The notes under the pieces are model-generated. The model made no database searches and had not been told where the DNA came from. It was given only the letters and a program-made list of their open reading frames with translations. The position numbers and the translations under genes were made by a program. From positions 104,848 through 168,847 of the forward strand of contig JAPSLP010000008.1 of assembly GCA_031180665.1 (NCBI GenBank): a stretch of DNA of 64,000 nucleotides, in the 5' to 3' direction. Below, in pieces: positions 34,380-43,395 of the stretch. Numbering within the stretch: position 1 is the stretch's first letter; the number at the start of each line of letters is the position of its first letter. The stretch comes from Cupriavidus sp. GTDB lineage: Bacteria; Pseudomonadota; Gammaproteobacteria; Burkholderiales; Burkholderiaceae.

Positions 34380-35315
34380 TCAGCCCAGGGCCGCCACCAG
34401 CTCCGGCACCACGGTGTTCAGATCGCCAACCAGGCCGTAGTCGGCCACCGAGAAGATCGGCGCCTCGGCGTCCTTGTTGATCGCGACGATCACCTTGGAG
34501 TCCTTCATGCCGGCCAGATGCTGGATCGCGCCCGAGATGCCGACGGCGATATACAGCTGCGGCGCAACGATCTTGCCGGTCTGGCCGACCTGGTAGTCGT
34601 TCGGCACGAAGCCGGCGTCCACCGCAGCGCGCGAGGCGCCCAGTGCCGCGCCGAGCTTGTCGGCCAGCGGGGTCAGCACCTTGGTGTAGTTCTCCCCCGA
34701 GCCCACGCCACGGCCGCCCGATACGATGATCTTGGCCGCGGTCAGTTCGGGACGGTCGCTCTTGGTCACTTCACGCGACACGAATTGCGAGATGCCGGCA
34801 TCGGCCACGGCGGGCACGGTGTCGACCGACGCCGTGCCGCCTTCCGCGGCGGCGGGGTCGAACGCGGTGCCGCGCACGGTGATCACCTTGATCTTGTCCG
34901 AGGACTTGACCGTGGCGATCGCATTGCCGGCATAGATCGGGCGCTCGAAGGTGTCCGGGCCGTCGACCTTGGTGATGTCCGACAGCTGGGCCACGTCCAG
35001 CTTGGCGGCGACGCGCGGCAACACGTTCTTGCCATAGGCGGTGGCCGGCGCCAGGATGTGGCTGTAGTCGCTGGCGATCGCCAGCACCTGCTCGGCGACG
35101 TTCTCGGCCAGGCCTTCGCCGAAGTACGGCGCATCGGCCAGCAGCACCTTGGCGACGCCGGCGATCTTCGCGGCGGCTTGCGCGGCGGCTTGGGCATTGG
35201 CGCCGGCAACCAGCACGTGGACGTCCCCGCCGCACTGGGCCGCGGCGGTCACGGTGTTCAGGGTCGCGCCCTTGATCGATTGATTGTCGTGTTCAGCAAT
35301 GACGAGTGCAGTCAT
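34380..35315 (-). CDS. etfA: Electron transfer flavoprotein alpha subunit
   Basis: EtfA pairs with EtfB to carry electrons from acyl-CoA dehydrogenases to the ETF-quinone oxidoreductase. The 311-residue protein has the N-terminal domain shared with EtfB and the C-terminal FAD domain: [32 protein letters not shown] and the final [13 protein letters not shown]. The ATG at 35315 is preceded by AGGAGATACGA. It follows etfB by 20 bases. Confidence 0.96.
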   Translation of the reverse strand: MTALVIAEHDNQSIKGATLNTVTAAAQCGGDVHVLVAGANAQAAAQAAAKIAGVAKVLLADAPYFGEGLAENVAEQVLAIASDYSHILAPATAYGKNVLPRVAAKLDVAQLSDITKVDGPDTFERPIYAGNAIATVKSSDKIKVITVRGTAFDPAAAEGGTASVDTVPAVADAGISQFVSREVTKSDRPELTAAKIIVSGGRGVGSGENYTKVLTPLADKLGAALGASRAAVDAGFVPNDYQVGQTGKIVAPQLYIAVGISGAIQHLAGMKDSKVIVAINKDAEAPIFSVADYGLVGDLNTVVPELVAALG

Positions 35316-35335
35316 GTTCGTATCTCCTGGCGCGC

Positions 35336-36085
35336 TTAGATGACCTTGGCTTCGTTCTTGAGCTTCTGCACCAGCGTCGCAACGTCCGGCACCATCACAC
35401 CCGCGCTGCGCTTGGGCGGCTCGACGACCTTCAGCGTCTGCAGACGCGGCGCCACGTCGACGCCCAGGTCTTCCGGCTTCACGGTTTCCAGCGGCTTCTT
35501 CTTGGCCTTCATGATGTTCGGCAGCGTGACATAGCGCGGCTCGTTCAGGCGCAGGTCGGTGGTCACCACCGCCGGCAGCTTGACCGACAGCGTTTCCAGG
35601 CCGCCGTCGACTTCGCGCGTCACCGAGGCCTTGCCATCGGCGATCACGACCTTCGAGGCGAAGGTCGCCTGCGGCAGGCCGGCCAGCGCGGCCACCATCT
35701 GGCCGGTCTGGTTGGAGTCGTCGTCGATGGCCTGCTTGCCCAGGATCACCAGCTGCGGCTGCTCCTTGTCGATCAGCGCCTTCAGCAGCTTGGCCACGGC
35801 CAGCGGCTGCAGGTCTTCGCTGCTCTCGACCAGGATGCCGCGGTCGGCGCCGATCGCCATCGCGGTACGCAGCGTTTCCTGGCATTGCGCCACGCCGCAG
35901 GAGACCGCCACCACCTCGGTGGCCACGCCGGCTTCCTTCAAGCGGACCGCCTCTTCCACGGCGATCTCGTCGAACGGGTTCATGCTCATCTTCACGTTGG
36001 CCAGGTCGACGCCCGAGCCATCGGACTTCACACGGACCTTGACGTTGTAGTCAACCACGCGCTTGACTGCGACGAGTACTTTCAT
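35336..36085 (-). CDS. etfB: Electron transfer flavoprotein beta subunit
   Basis: EtfB binds AMP and forms the ETF heterodimer. The 249-residue length is typical. Family landmarks are [19 protein letters not shown] at the start, [19 protein letters not shown] and the signature [17 protein letters not shown]. It is first in the etfBA operon. Its upstream region holds an AT-rich patch and small palindromes, described separately. Confidence 0.96.
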   Translation of the reverse strand: MKVLVAVKRVVDYNVKVRVKSDGSGVDLANVKMSMNPFDEIAVEEAVRLKEAGVATEVVAVSCGVAQCQETLRTAMAIGADRGILVESSEDLQPLAVAKLLKALIDKEQPQLVILGKQAIDDDSNQTGQMVAALAGLPQATFASKVVIADGKASVTREVDGGLETLSVKLPAVVTTDLRLNEPRYVTLPNIMKAKKKPLETVKPEDLGVDVAPRLQTLKVVEPPKRSAGVMVPDVATLVQKLKNEAKVI

Positions 36086-36126
36086 GCGCTCACTCCACTG
36101 ATTGTCAGAAATTTGGTTCGCTCGCC

Positions 36127-36212
36127 ATTATAACCACCGGGTCGGCGGCGCCCGGAATTTTCGAACGACCGTACTATTTTATAGGCAAAGAATTGCCGGG
36201 CATAGCCCGGCA
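36127..36212 (-). promoter_or_regulatory. etfBA upstream region with promoter-like and hairpin elements
   Basis: On the minus strand a hairpin TGCCGGGC-TAT-GCCCGGCA (36194-36212) follows metQ and may end that transcript. It is followed by TATAAA in CTATAAAATAG near 36173-36183 (a possible -10), the sequence GTACGGTCGTTCG (possible TetR-type operator half-match) and a TATAAT at 36127-36132. These fit a promoter or regulatory zone for etfBA, but no single assignment is certain. Confidence 0.35.
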
Positions 36213-36355
36213 GGCGATTCGCGGCCGATGACTGCGCCGAACACTGTGCCGTTTGTCGACCGGTATTGTGCCGCAGAACGCCCGGCGCGGCACAGAGGCG
36301 ACGGCCGGTTTCGAGGTTTTGTTCGATACCCGGCCGCAAGTGCTTGCCCCGGGGC

Positions 36356-37153
36356 TTACCAGGCGGTGATCACCGACTCCTTGAAGGTCTTGGTGACGTA
36401 CTGCTTGATCTCCGGCGAGTGGTAAGCCTTGATCAGCTTGGCGACCCAAGGCTTGTTCTTGTCGGCCTCGCGCACGGCGATCAGGTTGGCGTACGGACCC
36501 TTCGGGCCTTCCATCGCGATCGCGTCCTTGGTCGGCGACAGGCCGGCCGATTCGGCGTAGTTGCCGTTGATCGCGGCGGCATCGAGGTCGTCCAGCGAGC
36601 GCGGCAGCTGCGCGGCGTCCAGTTCGACGATGCGGATCTTCTTCGGATTCTCGGCGATGTCCAGCGGCGTGGCCTTCAGGCCAGCGTCCGGCCGCAGCTT
36701 GATCACGCCCTTGCTCTGCAGCAGCAGCAGGCCCCGGCCGCCATTGGTCGGATCGTTGGGCACGCCGACGCGGGCGCCCTGCTTGAGCTGGTCGAGCGAC
36801 TTGATCTTCTTCGAGTAGACGCCCATCGGGAACGTGACGGTGTAGCCGACGTTTGCGAACTTGTAGCCGCGGTCCTTCATCTGCGCTTCGAGATACGGCA
36901 GATGCTGGTAGCTGTTGGCGTCGAGGTCGCCGGCGGCCAGCGCGGCGTTCGGCTGGATGTAGTCGCTGAACTCGACGACCTGGATATTGAGCCCATCCTT
37001 GGCGGCGACCTTCTTGACCTGTTCCATGATCTGGGCGTGCGGACCACCGGTCACGCCAATCTTGATCGGCTTGTCCTGCGCCACCGCGGCGGTGGCGAGG
37101 CTGGCGCCGAGCGCGGCGCCGATGATCCATTGCAGCAGGCTACGACGTTGCAT
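36356..37153 (-). CDS. metQ: MetQ-family substrate-binding protein
   Basis: Periplasmic methionine-binding component of the MetNIQ importer. The 265-residue protein begins with a signal (QRRSLLQWIIGAALGASLA, cleavage near AVAQ); no lipobox is visible, so it is probably a soluble periplasmic form rather than a lipoprotein. It contains IKIGVTGGPHAQIMEQV, the family region ALAAGDLDANSYQHLPYL and GLLLLQSKGVIKL. It is the last gene of the minus-strand metN-metI-metQ set, about 96 bases after metI. Methionine specificity is inferred from the MetN/MetI partners. Confidence 0.9.
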   Translation of the reverse strand: MQRRSLLQWIIGAALGASLATAAVAQDKPIKIGVTGGPHAQIMEQVKKVAAKDGLNIQVVEFSDYIQPNAALAAGDLDANSYQHLPYLEAQMKDRGYKFANVGYTVTFPMGVYSKKIKSLDQLKQGARVGVPNDPTNGGRGLLLLQSKGVIKLRPDAGLKATPLDIAENPKKIRIVELDAAQLPRSLDDLDAAAINGNYAESAGLSPTKDAIAMEGPKGPYANLIAVREADKNKPWVAKLIKAYHSPEIKQYVTKTFKESVITAW

Positions 37154-37249
37154 GTCTGACTTCCTTTGCGATGCGTTCTGGGTTGAGTCTGGAGTAAAGC
37201 AAAAACGAAACGGAAAACGAAACGATCCCGGCCGGTGCCGACGAGGCGC

Positions 37250-37903
37250 TCAGCGATGGCTGATCCGGCGGACGAGCCAGTCGCCGAAGCTCTGCACGGC
37301 CTGCACCAGCACGATCAGGATCAGCACCACCGCCACCATCACCTCGGTGATGTAGCGCTGATAGCCATAGCGGATGCCGAGGTCGCCCAGGCCGCCGCCG
37401 CCGATCGCGCCGGCCATCGCCGAATAGCCGACCAGGCTGACGAAGGTGATCGTCAGGCCGGCGACGATGCCGGGCATCGCCTCGGGCAGCAGCACCTTCC
37501 AGACGATCTGGCCGGTGCTGGCCCCCATCGATTGCGCCGCTTCCACCAGGCCCTTGTCGACCTCGCGCAGCGCGCTCTCGACCAGCCGCGCGATAAACGG
37601 AATCGCGGCGATCGTCAGCGGCACCACGGCCGCCGCGGTGCCGATCGACGAGCCCGCCAGGAAGCGGGTGAACGGAATCACCACCACCAGCAAGATGATG
37701 AACGGGATCGAGCGCACCGCGTTGACGACCACGCCGATCAGCCGGTTGAACAACGGGTGCGCCAGCGGGCCGCCCCGGTCGGTCAGATGCAGCACCACAC
37801 CGAGCGGCACGCCGAGCAGCGCGCCGATCACGCCCGAGATGCCGACCATCACCAGGGTCTCGCCCAGCGAGGTCACAAACAGGTCGAACAGCTCAGACCA
37901 CAT
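37250..37903 (-). CDS. metI: Methionine ABC transporter permease
   Basis: MetI is the integral membrane part of the methionine importer. The 217-residue length equals E. coli MetI. About five membrane helices are visible, and the coupling motif [20 protein letters not shown] (EAA loop) contacts MetN. The ATG at 37903 ([13 protein letters not shown]) overlaps the metN stop region by 11 bases, indicating coupled translation. The open frame upstream is only a shadow of metN. Confidence 0.94.
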   Translation of the reverse strand: MWSELFDLFVTSLGETLVMVGISGVIGALLGVPLGVVLHLTDRGGPLAHPLFNRLIGVVVNAVRSIPFIILLVVVIPFTRFLAGSSIGTAAAVVPLTIAAIPFIARLVESALREVDKGLVEAAQSMGASTGQIVWKVLLPEAMPGIVAGLTITFVSLVGYSAMAGAIGGGGLGDLGIRYGYQRYITEVMVAVVLILIVLVQAVQSFGDWLVRRISHR

Positions 37904-38927
37904 GCTCGTACTCCTCCACCACCACGCCCTGCTCCTGCAGGAATGCCATTGCCGCCCGGACGTTGTCGGCCTCGCCGGTGGCCATGATGGCCAGCGAGCC
38001 GAAAGCCTGTCCCTGGATCTCGTCGATATGCCCGTGCAGGATGTTGAAGTCCAGCCCGTAGCGGCGGATCGCCTGCGCCAGCACCGGCTGGTCGACGCCC
38101 TCGCCGGTGAACGCGAGACGGTAGACATGGTCGCGCCCGTTGCCGAGCCGGCTCTCGACGCGCTTGAGCACGCTGGGCGGCAGCTCCTGCGCGATCACGT
38201 CGCCGATCATCGCGCGCGTGACCGCATGCTGCGGCCGCAGGAAGACATCGATGACCTGACCCTGCTCGACCACGCAGCCGGCATCGAGCACCGCGACGCG
38301 ATCGCAGACCTGTTTGATGACCTCCATCTGGTGCGTGATCATCACGACCGTCAGCCCCAGATCGCGGTTGATCTGCTTGAGCAGATCGAGGATGGAACGC
38401 GTGGTTTCCGGATCGAGCGCCGAGGTGGCCTCGTCCGACAGCAGCACCTTCGGCTTGCTGGCCAGCGCGCGCGCAATACCGACGCGCTGCTTCTGGCCAC
38501 CGCTGATCTGCGCCGGATAGCGGTCCTTCAGCGCCGACAGGCCGACCAGGTCGAGCAGCGGCAGCACCGTCGCCGCGATCTCGTCGCGGCTCTTGCCGGC
38601 CAGCTCCAGCGGCAGCGCCACGTTGTCATAGACCGTGCGCGAGGACAGCAGGTTGAAGTGCTGGAAGATCATGCCGATGTCGCGGCGCGCCAGCCGCAAC
38701 GCCGATGCGTCGAGCGCGGTCAGGTCCTGCCCGGCGACGATGACGCGGCCGGCGGTCGGACGATTCAGCAGATTGATGGCGCGCACCAGCGTACTCTTGC
38801 CGGCGCCGCTGCGGCCGATGATGCCGAAGACTTCGCCCGCCGCGATGGACAGGCTGACATCCCGCAAAGCGTGCACATCCCCGGTTGCGCCGGGGAATCG
38901 CTGCGAGAGACCTTGCAGTTCGATCAT
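37893..38927 (-). CDS. metN: Methionine ABC transporter ATP-binding protein
   Basis: MetN powers methionine uptake. In 344 residues it has Walker [12 protein letters not shown], the signature [16 protein letters not shown], Walker [15 protein letters not shown] and the switch His in MITHQ. A C-terminal NIL/ACT-like regulatory domain (residues about 265-344, [20 protein letters not shown]) is where methionine causes transport feedback inhibition in E. coli. It is first in the metNIQ run. The spacer to the enoyl-CoA hydratase gene (38928-39105) is AT-richer and may hold its promoter. No SAM riboswitch could be recognised there. Confidence 0.96.
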   Translation of the reverse strand: MIELQGLSQRFPGATGDVHALRDVSLSIAAGEVFGIIGRSGAGKSTLVRAINLLNRPTAGRVIVAGQDLTALDASALRLARRDIGMIFQHFNLLSSRTVYDNVALPLELAGKSRDEIAATVLPLLDLVGLSALKDRYPAQISGGQKQRVGIARALASKPKVLLSDEATSALDPETTRSILDLLKQINRDLGLTVVMITHQMEVIKQVCDRVAVLDAGCVVEQGQVIDVFLRPQHAVTRAMIGDVIAQELPPSVLKRVESRLGNGRDHVYRLAFTGEGVDQPVLAQAIRRYGLDFNILHGHIDEIQGQAFGSLAIMATGEADNVRAAMAFLQEQGVVVEEYEHVV

Positions 38928-39105
38928 GAGACAGAGCGAAAAGAAAACGGCAACAGCCGGGACCAGGTCTCCAGCGCTGCTGCCGCATTTATCGTTTTTG
39001 GATGTAACGGGCTATTTTAAGCGATCCGCTTCTTACCAGAAACGACTTTTTGCCGATGTCTTTAGACGAAAAGGGAATAAGGCCCCGGTGCCGGGTGGCG
39101 ATATA

Positions 39106-39912
39106 TCAACTTGACCGCCACGCCGGCGGCCGCTTGTCGATGAACGCCTGCACGCCCTCCAGCGCCGACTCGTCCATCATGTTGCACGCCATGGTGTGCC
39201 CGGCCAGCTGATAGGCCGCCTCCACGCCCATTTCGAGCTGGCGGTAGAACAGCCCCTTGCCGGCCGCGATGGCTGCCGCCGGCTTGGCGCAGATGCTGGC
39301 GGCCAGCTTGGCCACCTCGCCGTCCAGTTCGGCGGCCGGCACCACCCGGTTGACCAGACCGCGCGCCTGCGCCTCGCGGGCATCGATCATCTCGCCGGTC
39401 AGCAGCATCTCCATCGCGTGCTTGCGATGCAGGTTGCGCGACAGCGCCACGCCGGGGGTCGAGCAGAACAGACCCAGGTTGACTCCCGACACCGCAAAGC
39501 GTGCATCGTCGGCCGCCACCGCAAGGTCGCACATCGCCACCAGCTGGCAACCGGCCGCCGTGGCGATCCCGTGCACGCGCGCGATCACGGGCTGCGGCAT
39601 GCGCTGGATCGCCAGCATCATGCGCGTGCAGCGGTCGAACAGGCGGCGATAGTAATCGTGCGAGGGCTGCGCGCGCATCTCGCGCAGATCGTGTCCGGCG
39701 CAGAAGGCGCGGCCCGCGCCCGCGAGCACCACGACCCGCACGGCGGGATCTGCGGCGATGCGCGTCAGCGTCTCGGTCACGCCGTCGATCAGCGCCTCGG
39801 ACAGCGCGTTGAAGGCGTCGGGACGTTGCAGGGTCAGGCGCAGCACGCCGGGGGCATCTTCGCTTAGCGCCAGCGGCGCCGCGGCGGCTTGCGCGCGTTC
39901 CGATTCGGCCAT
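39106..39912 (-). CDS. Enoyl-CoA hydratase/isomerase family protein
   Basis: A 268-residue crotonase-fold protein. The oxyanion loops appear as GAGRAFCAGHDLREM (first) and VHGIATAAGCQLVAMCDLAV (second). The position usually holding the first catalytic Glu in hydratases is occupied by Ala-Ala-Gly-Cys-Gln instead of an Glu-containing GGGxE loop, a pattern close to the ECHDC3-type group, so hydratase activity is not assured. It could act on another CoA thioester. AGGAG precedes the ATG at 39912. A triplicated 11-bp repeat sits just upstream of the ribosome site. Confidence 0.85.
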   Translation of the reverse strand: MAESERAQAAAAPLALSEDAPGVLRLTLQRPDAFNALSEALIDGVTETLTRIAADPAVRVVVLAGAGRAFCAGHDLREMRAQPSHDYYRRLFDRCTRMMLAIQRMPQPVIARVHGIATAAGCQLVAMCDLAVAADDARFAVSGVNLGLFCSTPGVALSRNLHRKHAMEMLLTGEMIDAREAQARGLVNRVVPAAELDGEVAKLAASICAKPAAAIAAGKGLFYRQLEMGVEAAYQLAGHTMACNMMDESALEGVQAFIDKRPPAWRSS

Positions 39913-39926
39913 GATCGTCTCCTGTT

Positions 39927-39957
39927 GTCGTGCTGCGGTCGTGCTGCGGTCGTGCTG
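39927..39957. repeat. 11-bp tandem repeat, three copies
   Basis: GTCGTGCTGCG at 39927-39937 and 39938-39948, then a partial third copy GTCGTGCTG at 39949-39957. It lies directly before the ribosome binding site of the minus-strand crotonase-family gene, so copy changes could alter its leader. Confidence 0.75.
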
Positions 39958-39995
39958 ACTGCAACCGGCTTGGGCCCATCCACGGGCCGCCTGCC

Positions 39996-40919
39996 CTAGC
40001 GCTCCAGCAGCACCTTCAGATGCGCCAGCACGCTGCGTCCCAGCGCGCTGAGGTTATAGCCGCCTTCGAGGCAACTGACGATGCGCCCCTGCGCATGCTG
40101 CCGCGCCAGCGCCATCAGCTCGGCCGTGATCCAGGCATAGTCCTGCTCGACCAGCCCCATCTGACCGAGGTCGTCCTCGCGATGCGCGTCGAAGCCCGCC
40201 GAGATGAACAGCATCTGCGGACGGAAGGCCTGCAGCCGCGGCATCCAGATCGTCTCGACCACCTCGCGCACCGCCATGCCGTTCGTGTAGGCGGGCAGCG
40301 GAATATTGGCCATGTTGTTGGCCACGTGCTCGGTGCCGCTGTACGGGTAGAACGGGTGCTGGAAGAAGCTGCACATCAGCACGCGCTCGTCGCCGCGGAA
40401 TGCGGCCTCGGTGCCGTTGCCGTGATGCACGTCGAAGTCGACGATCGCCACGCGTTCGAGTCCGTGCGCGTCCAGCGCATGGCGGGCCGCGATGGCGACG
40501 TTGTTGTAGAAGCAGAAGCCCATCGCGCGATCGGGCTCCGCGTGGTGGCCAGGCGGCCGCACGCAGCAAAAGGCGTTCTCGAGCTCGCCGGCGATCACCG
40601 CGTCGGTGGCCGCCACCGCGGCGCCGGCCGCATGCGTGGCCGCGGCCAGCGTATGCGCGTTCATCGCGGTATCGGGATCGATCGCATGGTAGCCGCTGGC
40701 CGGACTCGCTTCGTGCAGCCCGTCGACATAGCCGGGCAGATGCACGCGCTCGATCTGTTCGCGGGTCGCGGCCGGCGCCTCGCGGCGGTCCAGCAGGCCG
40801 TCGATGCCGTGCGAGATCAGATGGTCTTCGATGGCGGTCAGGCGTTCCGGGCACTCGGGATGGAACTGCCCCATCTCGTGCAGCAGGAATTCGGGATGCG
40901 TGTAGTAGCCGGTCGGCAT
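39996..40919 (-). CDS. Histone deacetylase-like amidohydrolase
   Basis: A zinc-dependent class II-type HDAC-like amidohydrolase of bacteria (acetylpolyamine amidohydrolase relatives). The active site is complete: RPPGHHAEPDRAMGFCFYNN (His-His pair), VAIVDFDVHHGNGTE (Asp and His zinc ligands) and ISAGFDAHREDDLG (third Asp ligand), plus SCLEGGYNLSALG. With the ATG at 40919 it has 307 residues, starting MPTGYYTHPEFLLHEM. An ATG at 40991 adds 24 non-conserved residues. The natural substrate, an acetylated polyamine or protein lysine, is not known from sequence. It is divergent from mltB. Confidence 0.9.
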   Translation of the reverse strand: MPTGYYTHPEFLLHEMGQFHPECPERLTAIEDHLISHGIDGLLDRREAPAATREQIERVHLPGYVDGLHEASPASGYHAIDPDTAMNAHTLAAATHAAGAAVAATDAVIAGELENAFCCVRPPGHHAEPDRAMGFCFYNNVAIAARHALDAHGLERVAIVDFDVHHGNGTEAAFRGDERVLMCSFFQHPFYPYSGTEHVANNMANIPLPAYTNGMAVREVVETIWMPRLQAFRPQMLFISAGFDAHREDDLGQMGLVEQDYAWITAELMALARQHAQGRIVSCLEGGYNLSALGRSVLAHLKVLLER

Positions 40920-41088
40920 GGGATTCGGCGCGTTTATCGGGCGTTGTTGGGCGCGTGGCGGGCACTCTGTCGGGTGCGCCGCTGTCTCCATCCCCGTACG
41001 TTAGCACAGCGGATGTCCGGGCAACGCAGCGGCCGCCTTCGCCGCCGGGTCGTATCGTCCCGTGATGTTTTGCGCCGGAGGCGTCCGC

Positions 41089-41094
41089 TATACT
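41089..41094 (+). promoter_or_regulatory. Putative -10 box of mltB
   Basis: TATACT, preceded by CCGC, lies 24 bases before the ATG at 41118 in the region divergent from the amidohydrolase gene. Upstream TGTTTT at 41066-41071 is a weak -35 candidate at 17-base spacing. Confidence 0.45.
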
Positions 41095-41117
41095 CGGTCC
41101 GACTTGCAAAGGACACC

Positions 41118-42230
41118 ATGACCGAACACACGCGTACCCTGCGCCGCCCTCTGCTGGGCGCCGCGCTCTGCTCCGTGGCGCTTGGCCTGTGCGGCGCCAC
41201 CCCCTCGCTGCTGGCGGCCGGCAAGCGCCGCGTCAGCTTCCAGGAAGAAGAAATCGATCCCGGCCGCTATCGCAATGGCAGCAACCCGCAGGCGGCCGCC
41301 TTTATCGACGAGATGGTCGCCAAGCACGGCTTCTCCCGCGCGACCCTGAACGACTGGTTTGGACAGGCCGTCTATTCGGCCACGGTGGCGCGCCTGATCA
41401 TGCCGCCGGCCACGCCGGGCCGCAAAAGCTGGCGCACCTACCGCTCGCGCTTCATCGAACCGATCCGCATCAATGCCGGCGTCCGCTTCTGGCAGCAGCA
41501 CCGCGACACGCTGCGCCGCGCGGAAAGCGAGTTCGGCGTGCCGGCCTCGGTGATCGTCGGCATCATCGGCGTCGAGACGATCTACGGACGCGACATGGGC
41601 AGCTTCCGCGTGCTCGACTCGCTGTCGACGCTGGCCTTCGACTATCCCGATACGCCCAACCGCGCCAGCCGCTCGGCGCTGTTCCGCGCGCAACTGCAGG
41701 ACTATCTGCTGTGGTGCCGCGAGACCCGCACCGATGTGTTCTCGGTACTGGGCTCGTATGCAGGCGCGATCGGCATTCCGCAGTTCATGCCGACCAGCCT
41801 GCGCGAATACGCGACCGATTACGATCGCGATGGCCATATCGACCTGCGCAACAGCCCGGTCGACGCGATCGGCAGCGTCGGCCGCTTTCTGCAGCTGCAT
41901 GGATGGGAGGCCGGACGGCCGGTGGTATGGCGCCTGGCACAGGACGAAGGCAGCCGCGGCATCGCGGCGGCCGCGGCCGACGGCGAACCGTGGCCGACGC
42001 GCACGCTCAATCAGCTGACGCGCGCCGGGCTGCGGCTGGACGAGCCGATCGACGTGGCGCGCGAAGGCGAGACGGGAGTGCTGGTGGTGGACCTGCCGAC
42101 GCCCGATGCGCCGACCGACTACATGCTCGGACTGCGCAACTTCTATGTGCTGACGCGCTACAACCGCAGCTTCTTCTACGCGCTGGCGGTCTATCAGCTG
42201 GGCGAGGCCGTCAAGGCCGCCATGGTGTAA
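41118..42230 (+). CDS. mltB: Lytic murein transglycosylase B
   Basis: MltB-type enzymes cleave the glycan strands of peptidoglycan, forming 1,6-anhydromuropeptides. The 370-residue protein has a Sec signal (RRPLLGAALCSVALGLCGA) and the SLT domain with catalytic Glu in GIIGVETIYGRDMGSFRV and the conserved SYAGAIGIPQFMPTSLREYA. The lipobox expected of an outer-membrane-anchored MltB is not clear (the Cys at GLC is preceded by Leu), so it may be a soluble periplasmic form. AAAGGACACC precedes the ATG at 41118. It converges on cysM. Confidence 0.93.
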   Translation: MTEHTRTLRRPLLGAALCSVALGLCGATPSLLAAGKRRVSFQEEEIDPGRYRNGSNPQAAAFIDEMVAKHGFSRATLNDWFGQAVYSATVARLIMPPATPGRKSWRTYRSRFIEPIRINAGVRFWQQHRDTLRRAESEFGVPASVIVGIIGVETIYGRDMGSFRVLDSLSTLAFDYPDTPNRASRSALFRAQLQDYLLWCRETRTDVFSVLGSYAGAIGIPQFMPTSLREYATDYDRDGHIDLRNSPVDAIGSVGRFLQLHGWEAGRPVVWRLAQDEGSRGIAAAAADGEPWPTRTLNQLTRAGLRLDEPIDVAREGETGVLVVDLPTPDAPTDYMLGLRNFYVLTRYNRSFFYALAVYQLGEAVKAAMV

Positions 42231-42244
42231 GGACCGATCGGTCC

Positions 42245-42279
42245 GGCCGGCACCTGCCCCGTTTCAGCGGGCGCCGGCC
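42245..42279. terminator. Hairpin between convergent mltB and cysM
   Basis: GGCCGGC (42245-42251) pairs with GCCGGCC (42273-42279) around a CCCCG...CGGGC inner stem. A 14-base palindrome GGACCGATCGGTCC lies immediately before it. No long T-run is seen, so termination may be weak or Rho-aided. Confidence 0.45.
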
Positions 42280-42305
42280 TTCATCGAGGGTGTTATCGCG
42301 CCGGC

Positions 42306-43208
42306 TCAGGCGGGGAAGACGCCGGTCGACAGATAGCGGTCGCCGCGGTCGCAGACCACGAACACGATGGTCGCGTCGCGGACCTCCTCGGCGATCCGCA
42401 GCGCCACGCACAGGGCGCCCGCGGCCGAGATACCGCAGAAGATGCCTTCCTCGCGGGCCATGCGGCGGGCCATATGTTCGGCATCGGCCTGGGTGACCGG
42501 CTCGGTGCGGTCGATGTGGCGCGGGTCGTAGATCTTCGGCATATAGGCTTCCGGCCATTTGCGGATGCCCGGAATACGCGAGCCTTCGGCCGGCTGCGCG
42601 CCGACGATCTGGATCGCCGGGTTCTGTTCCTTCAGATAGCGCGACACGCCGGTGATGGTGCCGGTCGTGCCCATCGCCGAGACGAAATGCGTGACGCGGC
42701 CTTCGGTGTCGCGCCAGATTTCGGGACCGGTGGTCTCGTAGTGGGACTGCGGATTATCCGGATTGGCGAACTGGTCGAGGATGATGCCTTTGCCGTCGCG
42801 CTCCATCGAATCGGCCAGATCGCGCGCGTATTCCATGCCGCCCTTGACCGGAGTCAGGATGATCTCGGCGCCGTAAGCCGCCATGCTCTGGCGACGCTCC
42901 ATGCTCAGGTCTTCCGGCATGATCAGCACCATCTTGTAGCCACGGATCGCGGCGGCCATCGCCAGCGCGATGCCGGTATTGCCGGAGGTCGCTTCGATCA
43001 GCGTGTCGCCGGGCTTGATGCGGCCGCGCGCTTCGGCGCGCGCGATCATCGACAGCGCGGGCCGGTCCTTGACGGAGCCGGCGGGATTGTTGCCTTCGAG
43101 CTTGCCCAGAATCACATTGCCGCGCTCGGCGTTGGCGGCTCCGGGAATACGCTGCAATTGCACCAGCGGCGTGTTGCCGATGGTGTCTTCGATCGTCTTG
43201 TAGGCCAT
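42306..43208 (-). CDS. cysM: Cysteine synthase B (O-acetylserine sulfhydrylase)
   Basis: CysM is a PLP enzyme that makes cysteine from O-acetylserine and sulfide (or thiosulfate). In 300 residues it has the start MAYKTIEDTIGNTPLVQL, the PLP lysine in NPAGSVKDRPALSMI and the phosphate-binding loop EATSGNTGIALA. The CysM-type features RRQSMAAYGAEIIL and VVCDRGDRYLSTGVF place it with the B isozyme. The ATG at 43208 is the family start; ten residues could be added from an upstream start. It is downstream of a VNTR and a TACAAT box. Confidence 0.94.
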   Translation of the reverse strand: MAYKTIEDTIGNTPLVQLQRIPGAANAERGNVILGKLEGNNPAGSVKDRPALSMIARAEARGRIKPGDTLIEATSGNTGIALAMAAAIRGYKMVLIMPEDLSMERRQSMAAYGAEIILTPVKGGMEYARDLADSMERDGKGIILDQFANPDNPQSHYETTGPEIWRDTEGRVTHFVSAMGTTGTITGVSRYLKEQNPAIQIVGAQPAEGSRIPGIRKWPEAYMPKIYDPRHIDRTEPVTQADAEHMARRMAREEGIFCGISAAGALCVALRIAEEVRDATIVFVVCDRGDRYLSTGVFPA

Positions 43209-43236
43209 GATGGGGCGAGTCCAAATGTCGGCGCCC

Positions 43237-43242
43237 ATTGTA
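43237..43242 (-). promoter_or_regulatory. Putative -10 box of cysM
   Basis: TACAAT on the minus strand, 29 bases before the ATG at 43208. No good -35 box. The 9/10-bp VNTR begins about 50 bases further upstream, so repeat length could affect this promoter's spacing or DNA context. Confidence 0.4.
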
Positions 43243-43291
43243 ATGCAGTCGTCATGACCCTGCCGCCGGCGGGGCGGCGCCCGCCGCGGGG

Positions 43292-43369
43292 AGCGCGGGG
43301 AGCGCGGGGAGCGCGGGGAAGCGCGGGGAAGCGCGGGGAAGCGCGGGGAAGCGCGGGGAAGCGCGGGGC
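43292..43369. repeat. VNTR of 9- and 10-bp units between cysM and permease gene
   Basis: Two 9-base units AGCGCGGGG (43292-43300, 43301-43309) are followed by five 10-base units AGCGCGGGGA and one ending in C (to 43369), eight units in all. The switch from 9 to 10 bases suggests unit-length change followed by slippage expansion. It occupies most of the spacer between the 3' end of the uracil permease gene and the cysM promoter. Confidence 0.9.
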
Positions 43370-43395
43370 AGCGATGGCGCGGCCCCGCGCCCGGT

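Noticed and set aside
39001..39105. SAM riboswitch before metN
   Set aside because: metN is read leftwards from 38927, but I could not find a conserved SAM-type fold or kink-turn pattern in the spacer.
43292..43369. CRISPR or origin iterons
   Set aside because: No spacers, very short GC-only units and no replication genes next to it; a slippage VNTR explains it.
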